Below are positions 1 to 8,722 of a stretch of DNA of 41,891 nucleotides, piece after piece (position 1 is the stretch's first letter; each line of letters opens with the position of its first letter). Both the position numbers and the translations under genes were made by a program. The DNA comes from Planctomycetota bacterium (lineage in GTDB: Bacteria > Planctomycetota > UBA1135 > JAKEFM01): assembly GCA_022616055.1 (NCBI GenBank), contig JAKEFM010000152.1:1-41891 (forward strand). The letters are read 5' to 3'. The notes under the pieces were generated by a model. The model was not told where the DNA came from. It saw only the letters and a program-made list of their open reading frames with translations, and did not search any database.

Positions 1-153
1 CGCGAGGGCGGGATCGCAGGCGACGAGCGAGGCGAGCTCCTGGGGCCGCGCCCTCTCGTCGAGCCCCTGCTCGAGCAACCGGACGACGACGAAGGACGGC
101 GTCGGCAGGAACTCGACCTGCAGCCGGGGCTTGCGGGCGGAACGGGTCGCCAT
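1..153 (-). CDS. HDOD-domain protein, N-terminal fragment (runs off the window)
   Basis: Reading the minus strand from an ATG at 153 gives 51 codons open to the window edge. The product starts MATRSARKPRLQ, followed by a 'LPTPSFVVVRLLEQG' segment and then 'ELASLVACDPALA'. This is the usual opening of an HDOD domain: a short lead, 'LPxLP'-like helix, then the 'I/V..DPALA' helix. HDOD proteins are HD-related output modules that lack most phosphohydrolase residues and usually act in signalling. The rest of the gene is outside the window, so partner domains (GGDEF, receiver, kinase) cannot be seen. There is no obvious Shine-Dalgarno. The gene is divergent from the metallopeptidase at 324, with 170 bp between them. 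Confidence 0.65.
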   Translation of the reverse strand, partial: MATRSARKPRLQVEFLPTPSFVVVRLLEQGLDERARPQELASLVACDPALA

Positions 154-323
154 GGGAAGGGGTCGGACGAGGCTGTTTCGGCATCGGAGCGGGGGGGCTT
201 TGAGGCGGGGAGTCGGGGTCCGCGGCTCGACGCGATCGGTCGAGACATCCCGGCGTCCCTTCCGGGTTGTGCGCCCCCATCGGCCCACTATCATCCCGCC
301 GTCGAGACCCGGCCGCTCGCGGC

Positions 324-2669
324 ATGGCGATAACCTTTTCCCCGATCCTCCTTTCCGCGACAGCCGCCCTCGTCGCCCCGCTGCGCGCCCAGCTTCCCTC
401 GAGCCTTCCGTCGCAGAGCGATCGGATCGTCTCCTACCGGATCGAGGCGACCCTCGACCCGGAGGCGAGGACGGTGCGGGGCCAGGAGCGGGTCACCTGG
501 CGCAACGCCTCCCCCGTGCCGGTGGGCGACCTCTGGTTCCACCTCTACCTGAACGCCTACAAGAACGACCGGTCCACCCTGATGCGCGAGCGCGGGAGGA
601 CCGACGAGGAGGACGTCGGGAAGAAGGAGTGGGGCTGGATCGACGTCGAGGGGATCCGCACGGAGCAGGGGGAGGAGCTCCTCAGGACCCGGACCTCCTT
701 CCAGCGCCCCGACGACGGCAACTCCGACGACGAGACGGTGATCCGCGTCGAGCTCCCCGCCCCCGTGCCGCCGCAGGGATCGGTCACGGTCGAGGTGGCG
801 TGGACGGCCCGCTTCCCCGAGGGGCTCGGCGCCCGGAACCAGACGCGGCGGGGCTACTTCCTCGGCGTCCAGTGGTTCCCGAAGCTCGGCGTCCACGAGG
901 AGATCCGGGAGCGGGGGAAGCGGACCGGCCGGTGGGGGTGGAACTGCCACCAGTTCCACGCCTCGAGCGAGTTCTACGCCGACTTCGGGACGTACGACGT
1001 CCGGCTGACGCTCCCCGTGGCGTACCGGGGGAAGGTCGGGGCGACGGGACGGATGGTCGGAGGGCCCACGCAGTCGCAGGACGGCCGGACCCTCACGTAC
1101 GAGTTCCAGGCGGAGGATGTCCACGACTTCGCCTGGGTGGCCGATCCGGCGGCCCTCGTCGCGCGCCCGGTCTTCGATCCCGAGACGTACCGGGGGCGCG
1201 ACCGGGCGGAGGAGGAGAGGCTCGCGAGGCTCTTCGGCCGCACGAAGGCGGAGATGGCGCTCACGCCGGTCGACGTGACCCTGTTCCTGCAGCCGGAGCA
1301 CCACGAGCAGGAGGAGCGCCACCTCCAGGCGGTCTTCGCGGCGATCTACTGGTTCGGCCTCTGGTACGGCCGCTACCCCTACCCGAACCTCACCGTGGTC
1401 GATCCCCCCTTCGGCTCCTCGACCGGGGGGATGGAGTACCCGATGCTGATCACGGGGGGGTCCGACTGGTACCTCCGCAGCCGGCGGCACGAGCCCGAGG
1501 AGGTGCTCGTCCACGAGTTCGGCCACCAGTTCTGGTACGGGCTCGTCGCGAACGACGAGTTCGAGCACGCCTGGATGGACGAGGGGTTCAACACCTACTC
1601 GAGCGCGAAGGTGATGGACCGCGCCTTCGGTCCGGAGCGGGCGACCGTGAGCGTGGGGCGGATCCCGTTCTACGCCCACGCGCCGGTCGCCTTCCCGGAG
1701 CCGGAGGAGGGACGCGATCCGCGCGCTCTCCTCACCCTCTCCGGCGTCCGCTGGAGGCCCTTCTCCCTGCCGATCCGGAACGCCTCCCCCGACGGGTTCG
1801 TCACGATCCCGGGATGCGACCTGACGCTCCTGCGGCCCGACCCGGTCCTCGGCTTCCTGCGGGACCTCCCCCCGCTCTCGTTCGTGCCGAGGCTCGACCG
1901 TCCCGAGGCAGTCGAGCTGCGCGCGCGCTACCTCCGGGACCCGAAGGCCGACCGGCTCGACCGCCGGGCCTGGGAGTACGTCGACCGCACGTCCTATTCG
2001 ATCAACTCCTACTCTCGCCCCGCCCTCACCCTCTTCTGCCTCGAGCGCCACGTGAACGCGCGCCGGGGCGAGGGGACCTGGGAGCGCGTCGTGCGGACCT
2101 ACCACGAGCGGTTCCGGTTCGGGCATCCCGCCCCCGAGGACTTCCTCGCGGTGGCCGAGGAGGTCTCCGGGGAGCGGCTCGCCGAGCTCTTCGAGCGCCT
2201 CGTCTACGGATCGGACCTCCTCGACTACGGGGTCCGCGTCGCGGAGACGCGACCCCAGCGCAGGCCCTCGGGGATCTTCGGCCCCGGCGCGAGCGGGGAG
2301 CGGCGGCCCGCCGAGGGGGAGGAGGAGGAGGAAGGGGAGCGCCGCTCCGGGCTCCACGACACGCGCGTCGTCGTCCAGCGGTACGGGGAGGTCGTCGTCC
2401 CCGTCGTGATCCTCGTGAAGTTCGAGGAGGACCGGCAGCCCGAGCGCTACTTGTGGGACGGCGGCGACCGGCACTGGACGAAGCGGTGGGAGGGAGGCTC
2501 GCGCCTGGAGTGGGTTCGGGTCGATCCCGACCGGGTCTGGCTCCTCGACGCCGACGCCTCGAACAACGAGCGGCGGGTCGATCCCGACCACTCCGCCGCG
2601 CTGCGCTGGGGGACGCAGAACCTCTTCTGGGTCCAGAACGTCCTCCACTTCTTCGGGGGGATCGGGTGA
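324..2669 (+). CDS. Secreted M1-family (gluzincin) metallopeptidase
   Basis: A 781-residue zinc aminopeptidase-type protein. I chose the ATG at 324 rather than the in-frame start at 267 because it opens directly into a signal peptide (MAITFSPILLSATAALVAP, cut near LRAQ). An M1 N-terminal beta domain follows. The substrate loop is GGMEY (M370, E371), and the zinc site is HEFGH (H397, E398, H401) with the third ligand E420 in DEGF, exactly the HExxH-18-E spacing. These residues indicate an active enzyme that trims N-terminal residues from peptides outside the cytoplasm. The C-terminal part is divergent and contains a short run of glutamates before a final beta-rich segment. The stop overlaps the next start by one base (TGATG), so the two genes are probably translationally coupled. 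Confidence 0.9.
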   Translation: MAITFSPILLSATAALVAPLRAQLPSSLPSQSDRIVSYRIEATLDPEARTVRGQERVTWRNASPVPVGDLWFHLYLNAYKNDRSTLMRERGRTDEEDVGKKEWGWIDVEGIRTEQGEELLRTRTSFQRPDDGNSDDETVIRVELPAPVPPQGSVTVEVAWTARFPEGLGARNQTRRGYFLGVQWFPKLGVHEEIRERGKRTGRWGWNCHQFHASSEFYADFGTYDVRLTLPVAYRGKVGATGRMVGGPTQSQDGRTLTYEFQAEDVHDFAWVADPAALVARPVFDPETYRGRDRAEEERLARLFGRTKAEMALTPVDVTLFLQPEHHEQEERHLQAVFAAIYWFGLWYGRYPYPNLTVVDPPFGSSTGGMEYPMLITGGSDWYLRSRRHEPEEVLVHEFGHQFWYGLVANDEFEHAWMDEGFNTYSSAKVMDRAFGPERATVSVGRIPFYAHAPVAFPEPEEGRDPRALLTLSGVRWRPFSLPIRNASPDGFVTIPGCDLTLLRPDPVLGFLRDLPPLSFVPRLDRPEAVELRARYLRDPKADRLDRRAWEYVDRTSYSINSYSRPALTLFCLERHVNARRGEGTWERVVRTYHERFRFGHPAPEDFLAVAEEVSGERLAELFERLVYGSDLLDYGVRVAETRPQRRPSGIFGPGASGERRPAEGEEEEEGERRSGLHDTRVVVQRYGEVVVPVVILVKFEEDRQPERYLWDGGDRHWTKRWEGGSRLEWVRVDPDRVWLLDADASNNERRVDPDHSAALRWGTQNLFWVQNVLHFFGGIG

Positions 2670-3616
2670 TGGGGGGGGCGCTGCGCGAGTGCGGCTCCGG
2701 GATCGTCCGGGCCTTCGGGCGGACGCGGATCCTCGCCCTCGTCTACCTCCTCAACCTCGTCCCGGCCCTCGCGATCGGGATCCCCTACGCGGGGGCGTTC
2801 GACCGCGCGGCGAGCCTCCGGGGGGACGCTCCGGCGCTCCTCTCCGCGTACGACGGGGACTTCGACCTCGACTTCCGGCTGCGCAACGCCTCGTTCCTCG
2901 AGGGGCTGCGCGGCGGCGTCGGAGTCCTCGCGCTCGTCTCCTTCCTCCTCGGGTCGTTCGTCGCCGGGGGATGGATCGGGGTCTTCCACGAGCCGCGGGG
3001 AACGGGGAGCGTCCAGGCCTTCTTTCGCTGGGGGGGGCGCCAGTGGTTCCGGTTCCTGCGGGTGTCCGCCTTCACCCTCCTCGGGGTCCACATCGTGGGA
3101 GTCCTCACCCACGGGGCGGGCTGGAGGCTCCTCCTCGACCTCGCCGCCGGCGTCTCGAGCGTCTCGGAGCTCGGCAGCGGGAAGACGGCGGTCCTCGTCG
3201 AGTGGGGGCGCGGCGGGGCGTACGTCCTGCTCCTCGCGGTCCTCTTCGCCGCGGGCGACTTCGCCCGCGTGGCGATCGTGGAGGCGGACCGGCGCTCGGC
3301 CGTCCTCGCCTGGTTCCACGGGGTCGCCTTCCTCCTGCGCCACCCCCTCCGGACGGGGCTCCTCGTCGCCTTCTTCGGCCTCGCCGAGGCGCTCCTCCTC
3401 GCCGGGGCCACCGCGGCCCTGCGGGCGGGCTCCGAGCACGTCCAGAGCGGCTGGGGGGCCTTCGGCCTCTTCCTCCTGATGCAGGCGACGATCCTCGGGC
3501 GGGTCGGGATCCGGGGCGCGCGCTACGCCGGGGCCCTGGTCGTCTACCGTTCCGCGCAGGCGGAGGCGGCGCCCCTCCAGGCGCCGGTCCTCGCGACGCG
3601 GCTCGCGGGGGTCTGA
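2669..3616 (+). CDS. Polytopic membrane protein of unknown function
   Basis: A 315-residue protein starting at the ATG that shares its A with the TGA of the upstream M1 peptidase. Hydrophobic helices are visible near the N-terminus (LALVYLLNLVPALAIGI), around residues 90-110 (VGVLALVSFLLGSFVAGGW), 135-150, 190-205 (AYVLLLAVLFAAGDF), 230-250 and 270-285, giving about six segments. The layout resembles DUF4013-like or glycerophosphoryl-diester-like permease proteins, but I do not recognise the family. The tight coupling suggests it works with, or is made in proportion to, the secreted peptidase. No catalytic motif was seen. Confidence 0.7.
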   Translation: MGGALRECGSGIVRAFGRTRILALVYLLNLVPALAIGIPYAGAFDRAASLRGDAPALLSAYDGDFDLDFRLRNASFLEGLRGGVGVLALVSFLLGSFVAGGWIGVFHEPRGTGSVQAFFRWGGRQWFRFLRVSAFTLLGVHIVGVLTHGAGWRLLLDLAAGVSSVSELGSGKTAVLVEWGRGGAYVLLLAVLFAAGDFARVAIVEADRRSAVLAWFHGVAFLLRHPLRTGLLVAFFGLAEALLLAGATAALRAGSEHVQSGWGAFGLFLLMQATILGRVGIRGARYAGALVVYRSAQAEAAPLQAPVLATRLAGV

Positions 3617-3650
3617 CCCCTCCCCGGGGGCTCTCCCCGATCTGTCGGGT

Positions 3651-3674
3651 ATAGTCGAATAATTATTCGACTAT
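3651..3674. promoter_or_regulatory. Perfect 24-bp palindrome overlapping the ATPase start codon
   Basis: The half-site ATAGTCGAATAA is followed immediately by its exact reverse complement, with no spacer. The right arm ends inside the ATG at 3673-3675. The site is A/T-rich in surrounding DNA above 70% GC and contains a -10-like TATAGT at 3650-3655. A dyad in this place is best read as an operator, probably for autoregulation of the ATPase, or as an mRNA hairpin sequestering the start. The palindrome is directly visible; its role is inferred. Confidence 0.7.
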
Positions 3675-4926
3675 GACCGAAAGCCCTTCCCGCCTCTCCT
3701 TCCACGCCTGCCGGGAGCTCCTCCGGAACCGGATCGAGGGGCCCGGCCCCGTCCCCATCCAGCTTCTCACGGGACCCCGCCAGGTCGGCAAGACGACCCT
3801 CCTCCTCGAGCTCGCCTCTCGGTGGGGGGAGCGCGGCCTCTACGCGGCGGCCGACGAGCCCGAGGCGGCCCTGCCGGGGTTCTGGGAACGCCTCTGGGCC
3901 CGGGCGGAGACGACGGCCCGGACCCGGGGGCGAGCGATCGTCCTCCTCGACGAGGTCCAGCACCTCCCCGACTGGGCGGCGAGGCTCAAGGGGGAGTGGG
4001 ATCGACTCCGCCGGCGGCGGAGCCCGGTCCGCGTGATCGCGAGCGGCTCCTCCGCGCTGCGTCTGGGGGCGGGCTCGCGCGAGTCCCTCGCGGGACGCTT
4101 CGAACGATGCGTCCTCGCCCACTGGTCGGCCGGGGACATCCGCCAGGCCTTCGGACTCTCGCCCGAAGAGGCGGCCCATGCCTTCGTCCGGGAGGGTTCC
4201 TATCCCGGGGCGGTTCCCTTCCGCGGCGACCCCGCGCGGTGGAGATCCTACGTGCGCGACTCGATCGTCGAGCCGGCCATCGGACGGGACCTCCTCGCGC
4301 TCGCCCCGGTCCGTCGCCCGGGCCTCCTCCGACAGGTGTTCGCGTGCTGCGCCGACTCGCCGGCGCAGGTCCTCTCGCTCCAGAAGATCCAAGGTCGGCT
4401 CGCGGAACGGGGAGCCCTCGAGACCATCGCCCATTACCTGGCGTTCCTCGAGGAGGCGTTCCTCGTCGCGGCCGTCGAGAAACACGGGAGGACGGCTCTC
4501 CGGCGCCGGTCGGCCCCTCCGAAGATCGTCGCGCTGAACAACGCCCTGCTCGCCGCGACCGACCCCCGCGGCGCTCCCGCCGCGGACACCGATCCGGATC
4601 GATTCGGGGCCTGGGTCGAGAACGCCTGCCTCGCGCACGCCTGGAATCGCGGCCAGGGCGTCACCTACTGGCGCGAGGAGCCGCTCGAGGTCGACGCCGT
4701 CCTTGAAGGTTCCTGGGGGCGCTGGGCCGTCGAAGTGAAGACGGGTTCCGTCGGATCCCGCGACCTCGCCGGCCTGTTCGAGTTCACCCGCAGGTTTCCC
4801 GCCTACCGCCCCCTCCTCGTGAGCGGAGCTTCCGGCCGCGAGATCGCCGACCGTTCGGGGGCGGAGTGGATCGGCTGGACCGAGTTCCTCCTCGCGGGTC
4901 CTCCAGGAGTGCGCGCGAAGGCCTGA
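3673..4926 (+). CDS. AAA ATPase with DUF4143 C-terminal domain (copy 1)
   Basis: A 417-residue protein with Walker A GPRQVGKTT (K40), Walker B IVLLDEVQ (D93, E94) and a sensor ASGSSA near residue 124, followed by a region with winged-helix character. The C-terminal DUF4143 half has the restriction-nuclease-like signature E339-x-D341 ... E354-V-K356 (AVEVKTG). The family is widespread, often in variable multicopy loci, and its biological role is unsettled; defence, toxin-antitoxin-like and DNA-mobility roles have been suggested. All key residues are present, so this copy looks intact. It stands alone between a peptidase unit and convergent rtcA, behind a perfect palindrome. It is only distantly similar to the copies at 11243 and 12748, so it is not a recent duplicate. 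Confidence 0.88.
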   Translation: MTESPSRLSFHACRELLRNRIEGPGPVPIQLLTGPRQVGKTTLLLELASRWGERGLYAAADEPEAALPGFWERLWARAETTARTRGRAIVLLDEVQHLPDWAARLKGEWDRLRRRRSPVRVIASGSSALRLGAGSRESLAGRFERCVLAHWSAGDIRQAFGLSPEEAAHAFVREGSYPGAVPFRGDPARWRSYVRDSIVEPAIGRDLLALAPVRRPGLLRQVFACCADSPAQVLSLQKIQGRLAERGALETIAHYLAFLEEAFLVAAVEKHGRTALRRRSAPPKIVALNNALLAATDPRGAPAADTDPDRFGAWVENACLAHAWNRGQGVTYWREEPLEVDAVLEGSWGRWAVEVKTGSVGSRDLAGLFEFTRRFPAYRPLLVSGASGREIADRSGAEWIGWTEFLLAGPPGVRAKA

Positions 4927-4940
4927 ACCCCACGCGGGAC

Positions 4941-5987
4941 CTACCCCGCCGGCTCGACCCTTACCCGCGCCGTCTCCTCGTTCGCCGACTCGATCTCGAT
5001 CCTCGCGCCGAGGAACGCCTGGACGACCTCGGCGTTCGTCTCGAGGTGTCCGCTCGCGCGGGCCGCGGTGAACTCGGAGGGACCGGAGGCGACCGCGAGC
5101 GGGAGGAGGATCTGGTCGGCGGCGTGCTCGTCCAGGGCGGCGCCCGACCGCAGGTACGCCGCGAAGGCGTCCGCCGCCTCCCGGCCGACCTCCTCGGAGA
5201 GCTTCCCGGGCGCGCCGAGCGCCGTCGCGCAGGCGACCGCGTCCCCGAAACGGCCGACGACGGCGAGCGCCGTGCCGGGTCGCGGGCCGCGCAGTTCGCG
5301 GCAGTCGGCGGTCGCCTCGACCCCCTCGCCGCGCAGGACCGAGATCGCGCTCCTCGCCTGGCGGTCCGCGATCTCCATCGGGAGGTTCGCCACGCGGGAG
5401 AGGACGACGACCGTGGAGGGGGCCCCGCGCTCGGATGCGTGGAGGGGCTTCGGGCGCGCCTTCCCCTCGAGGCGGGCGAAGATCTCGCCCCCTCCCGCCG
5501 GATAGAACCCCGCGAAGTTGAGCCCGGCCTCGAGGGCGCACCCGGCGCGCCTCATCCACGGGATCCAGCACGAGGCGAGGTACTCGAAGGTGGGGCTCCA
5601 CGGGACGTGGGTCCCTCCGCCGATGGAGACCTCGCTCGGCCCGCGCGCGAGGGCGAGGGGGAGGGCGATGGTCTGGAGGACGAGGGAGGAGGAGCCCGCC
5701 GTGCCGACCTCGAAGCGGTAGCGCCCGGGGCGGACCGCGCCGGGGACGAAGCGGAGGGCGCGCGAGCCGACGGCGGCGCCCTCGACCTTCGCCCCGCAGA
5801 TCGCCGCCGCCGCGCGGACGGCCGTCAGGTGCTGCGCGGCGAGGCCCGGGTTGGGCCGCCCCGCCCGCACGTTCTCGATCTCGAAGGCGCGGCCCGTCCG
5901 CGCGGAGAGGGCGAGGGCGCTGCGCAGGATCTGCCCGCCACCCTCCCCCTTCGATCCGTCGAGTCGGACGAGTTCGCCCTGGCGCAC
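4941..5987 (-). CDS. rtcA: RNA 3'-terminal phosphate cyclase
   Basis: A 348-residue protein, normal for the family. RtcA converts an RNA 3'-phosphate to a 2',3'-cyclic phosphate through covalent enzyme-AMP and RNA-adenylate intermediates. Visible signatures are the N-terminal DGSKGEGGGQILRSALALS, the loop GTAGSSSLVLQT, the glycine-rich GGGTHVPWSPTFEY, and the C-terminal DEHAADQILLPLA, whose H288 corresponds to the adenylated histidine. The start is a GTG at 5987; no in-frame ATG lies just upstream. The gene ends 14 bp from the convergent ATPase and is divergent from the aminopeptidase at 6042, with a 54-bp shared upstream region. Neither rtcB nor rtcR is in the window. Confidence 0.95.
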   Translation of the reverse strand: MRQGELVRLDGSKGEGGGQILRSALALSARTGRAFEIENVRAGRPNPGLAAQHLTAVRAAAAICGAKVEGAAVGSRALRFVPGAVRPGRYRFEVGTAGSSSLVLQTIALPLALARGPSEVSIGGGTHVPWSPTFEYLASCWIPWMRRAGCALEAGLNFAGFYPAGGGEIFARLEGKARPKPLHASERGAPSTVVVLSRVANLPMEIADRQARSAISVLRGEGVEATADCRELRGPRPGTALAVVGRFGDAVACATALGAPGKLSEEVGREAADAFAAYLRSGAALDEHAADQILLPLAVASGPSEFTAARASGHLETNAEVVQAFLGARIEIESANEETARVRVEPAG

Positions 5988-6041
5988 CCCCGCACCTATG
6001 ATCGCGTCACCCGCCGAACGCTAGCGGGGAGACGCGCTCCG

Positions 6042-7463
6042 ATGAAGCGCCCCTTTCTCCTCCTCCTCCTCCCGATCCCCCTCCTCGCCGGGAGCGGCCC
6101 CCAGGGAACGCCTCCCGCCCCGACCGACAGCCTCGCCCGGGAGGTCGTCCCGAGGAAGCACCCGTTCGACAGCCCCCTCGGCCGCGCGTTCCACGACGGG
6201 CGGCGCAAGGCCCTCGCGAAGGCGGTCGGCGAGGGGACGATCCTCCTGCGGGGGGCGGAGGACACCCGCAACTACCTCGAGTTCCGCCAGTCGAACGACT
6301 TCTGGTACCTCACGGGGGTCGAGACGCCGGGGGCGGCCCTCGCGATCCAGACGAAGGATGCGCGGGCGACCCTCTTCCTCCCCGCGGCGGATCCCTTCCG
6401 GGAGCAGTGGGAGGGGCCCGACCTTTCCCCCGGGAAGGAGGCGGCGGAGGCGACGGGGATCGAGGACGTCCGGGACGTCGGCGAATTCGAGGAGTACGTC
6501 GACCGGCTGAAGGGGAGAGGACTCCTCTACACCTCCTTCGCCCCGGAGGAGATCCACGCGACCTCCCGCGACCGCGCCTCCGGGTTCGAGCGGCGGCGGT
6601 CCTCGGACGCCTTCGACGGACGGCCGGGCCGCGAGAGGGCGTTCCGCGCCGCCCTCGAGAAGCGCCTGGGGGAGGCGACGAAGGTGAAGGACCTCTCCCC
6701 GATTCTCGAGGAGCTGCGGCGCGTGAAGACGAAGGAGGAGATCGAGGCGATGCGCGAGGCCTCGCGCATCGGCGGGGAGGGGCACGTGGCCGCGATGCGC
6801 GCGACCCGCCCCGGCCGCTTCGAGTGGGAGATCGCCGCCGCCGCGCGCGCGGTCTTCGACCGCCTCGGCTCCCCCGGCCCCGCCTACATGGCGATCGTCG
6901 GAGCCGGCCCGAACTCCCTCGCCCTCCACTACTCGAGGAAGTTCCGCCGGATCGGGGAGGGGGAGGTCGTCCTGATGGACTTCGGCCCCGAGGTCTTCTA
7001 CTACACGGCCGACATCACCCGCACCTGGCCCGCGAACGGCCGGTGGACGAAGCGCCAGCGCGAGGTCTACGAGGCGTGCCTGCGGGCGCAGGAGGAGACC
7101 CTGGCCGCCGTGAAGCCCGGCTCGACCCTCGCCGAGCTCGCGCGCGTCACGACGAAGGCGCTCGCGGCGTCGGGATTCGCCGCCTACCAGCGACACGGCC
7201 CGACCCACTACATCGGGATGGCCGTCCACGACGTGGGCTCGTCGGCGAAGCCCTTCGAGCCGGGCGTCTGCGTGACCGTGGAGCCCGGGATCTACATCCC
7301 CGAGGAAAACCTCGGGGTCCGGATCGAGGACACGGTCGTCGTCACGGCGTCGGGGTGCGAGAATCTCTCCGGCCGGTGCCCGAAGGATCCCGACGCCATC
7401 GAGGCGGTGATGGCGGGGAGGGACCCGGCTCCGGCGGGGGAAGGGGACGGCCCCCGGCGTTGA
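6042..7463 (+). CDS. pepP: Exported Xaa-Pro aminopeptidase (M24B)
   Basis: A 473-residue pita-bread metallopeptidase that removes an N-terminal residue preceding proline. The reading frame is open far upstream as antisense of rtcA, but the real start is the ATG at 6042, which opens a signal peptide (MKRPFLLLLLPIPLLAG). An AMP_N domain follows ('ILLRGAEDTRNYLEFRQSND', 'FWYLTGVETPGA'). The dinuclear metal ligands are D313 (MDFGPE), D324 (YTADITR), H389 (THYIGMAVHDVG), E414 (VEPGIYIP) and E429 (VRIEDT). The distance between the last two glutamates is shorter than in E. coli PepP, as in many exported relatives. Its secreted location parallels the M1 peptidase at 324. Confidence 0.92.
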   Translation: MKRPFLLLLLPIPLLAGSGPQGTPPAPTDSLAREVVPRKHPFDSPLGRAFHDGRRKALAKAVGEGTILLRGAEDTRNYLEFRQSNDFWYLTGVETPGAALAIQTKDARATLFLPAADPFREQWEGPDLSPGKEAAEATGIEDVRDVGEFEEYVDRLKGRGLLYTSFAPEEIHATSRDRASGFERRRSSDAFDGRPGRERAFRAALEKRLGEATKVKDLSPILEELRRVKTKEEIEAMREASRIGGEGHVAAMRATRPGRFEWEIAAAARAVFDRLGSPGPAYMAIVGAGPNSLALHYSRKFRRIGEGEVVLMDFGPEVFYYTADITRTWPANGRWTKRQREVYEACLRAQEETLAAVKPGSTLAELARVTTKALAASGFAAYQRHGPTHYIGMAVHDVGSSAKPFEPGVCVTVEPGIYIPEENLGVRIEDTVVVTASGCENLSGRCPKDPDAIEAVMAGRDPAPAGEGDGPRR

Positions 7464-7502
7464 ACCTCCGCCCTTCCCCACTACCATCCTGCGCCCCGGA
7501 CC

Positions 7503-8655
7503 ATGAATCCCCTCGCCGTCCGCGCCAAGGAAGCCGAGCGCCGCTACTCCGCGCTCAAGGGGAGTCTTTGACTACGAAGGCGAGGTCGCGCGCAAGAAGG
7601 AGATCGAGGAGCGGATGGGGCGGCCCGACTTCTGGGCCGACCCGTCCTCCGCGCAGGGCGCCGTCGAGGCGCTGAAGCGGGCGAAGGGCGTCGTCGCCCC
7701 CCTCGACCAGGTCGGGCGGCGCCTCGAGGAGGTCTCGATCCTCCTCGAGCTCGGAGGGGAGAGCCCGGACGCCGACACCGAGAAGGAGATGCGCTCGACC
7801 CTGGATGAGGTCGAGACGCGCCTCGGGGAGATCGAGTTCCGGACGATGATGTCCGGGGACCACGATCCCCGGAACGCGTTCCTCTCCGTCCACGCGGGAG
7901 CGGGTGGCGTCGAGTCGTGCGACTGGGCGCGGATGCTCCTCCGGATGTACACCCGCTGGATGGACCGCCACGGGTTCACCTACGAGCTGATCGACGAGGT
8001 GCCCGAGCCCGAGGGGGGGGTCCGCTCGGCCACCCTCGAGGTGAAGGGGGACTACGCCTTCGGCTACCTCCGCGCGGAGGTCGGGGTCCACCGGCTCGTC
8101 CGCATCTCCCCGTTCGACGCGAACCAGCGCCGCCAGACCTCCTTCGCCTCCGTCGACGCCGCGCCCGAGATGGAGGACATCGAGGTCGACCTGAACGACA
8201 AGGACCTCCGGGTGGAGACGATGCGCGCGGGGGGCGCCGGCGGGCAGCACGTGAACAAGACCGAGTCGGCCGTGCGGATCACCCACCTCCCGACCGGGAT
8301 CGTCGTCTCCTGCCAGAACGAGCGCTCCCAGCACAAGAACCGCGCCTTCGCGATGAAGGTCCTGCGCGCCCGCGTCCACCTCGTGGAGGTGGCGAAGCGC
8401 GACGAGGAGATGAAGAGCCTCTACGGCGAGAAGGGGCAGATCGCCTGGGGGCACCAGATCCGCTCCTACACCCTCCAGCCCTACCAGCTCGTCAAGGACC
8501 ACCGCACCGATCACGAGACGAGCCAGTCGCAGGCGGTGCTCGACGGCGACATCGACGGCTTCCTCAAGGCCTACCTCCAGCATCGGACCTCCCGACCGAG
8601 GAAGTCCCCCGAGGGAGACGGCCCCGGCAGGCCGAAGGGTCCCCACGCGAAATAG
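7503..8655 (+). CDS. prfB: Peptide chain release factor 2, with programmed +1 frameshift
   Basis: Recognises UGA and UAA stop codons and triggers peptidyl-tRNA hydrolysis. Translation begins at ATG 7503 (MNPLAVRAKEAERRYSALKG) and meets an in-frame TGA at 7569-7571 after 22 codons. A +1 shift on CTT continues at GAC 7570 (DYEGEVARKKEIEERM...) to the stop at 8655, giving a 383-residue product. Key parts in the joined protein are S202-P203-F204, the stop-codon-reading SPF tripeptide; the catalytic G246-G247-Q248; and 'SAVRITHLPTGIVVSCQNERS', split here as SAVRITHLPTG then CQNERSQHKN. A basic tail of about 18 residues extends past the usual end. A caller that ignores recoding would start it at the internal ATG 7615 and lose the N-terminus. 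Confidence 0.96.
7558..7572 (+). promoter_or_regulatory. RF2 autoregulatory +1 frameshift site
   Basis: The sequence AGGGG-AGT-CTT-TGA-C carries all the classic parts: an internal Shine-Dalgarno (AGGGG), three bases, the slippery CTT, the UGA stop and the following C that weakens termination. The spacing is the same as in the E. coli site. When RF2 is scarce the UGA is read slowly and the ribosome slips forward, so RF2 controls its own synthesis. The site is seen directly; the mechanism is established for this family. Confidence 0.95.
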
Positions 8656-8691
8656 ATTCACGCCCGCTCCGAACCCTTCCCCCACCAAGGC

Positions 8692-8712
8692 GCGCGGCTA
8701 CACTCGCCGCGC
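8692..8712 (+). terminator. Possible stem-loop between prfB and the PspC gene
   Basis: GCGCGGC and GCCGCGC form a perfect 7-bp stem around a 7-base loop, 36 bp after the prfB stop and just before the next gene. There is no T tract, so it could be a Rho-independent-like hairpin, an attenuating structure, or chance in GC-rich DNA. Confidence 0.3.
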
Positions 8713-8722
8713 CGAACGGGCC

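Noticed and set aside
131..2668. Upstream extension of the membrane-protein frame over the M1 peptidase
   Set aside because: The translation over the peptidase gene is Arg/Pro/Gly-rich with no motif; only the part from ATG 2669 is a plausible protein.
4866..6041. 392-codon N-terminal extension of the Xaa-Pro aminopeptidase
   Set aside because: It is the complement of rtcA; the signal peptide at 6042 marks the real start.
7503..7571. prfB read as broken by a frameshift mutation or sequencing error
   Set aside because: The interruption has the exact RF2 recoding element, so it is programmed.
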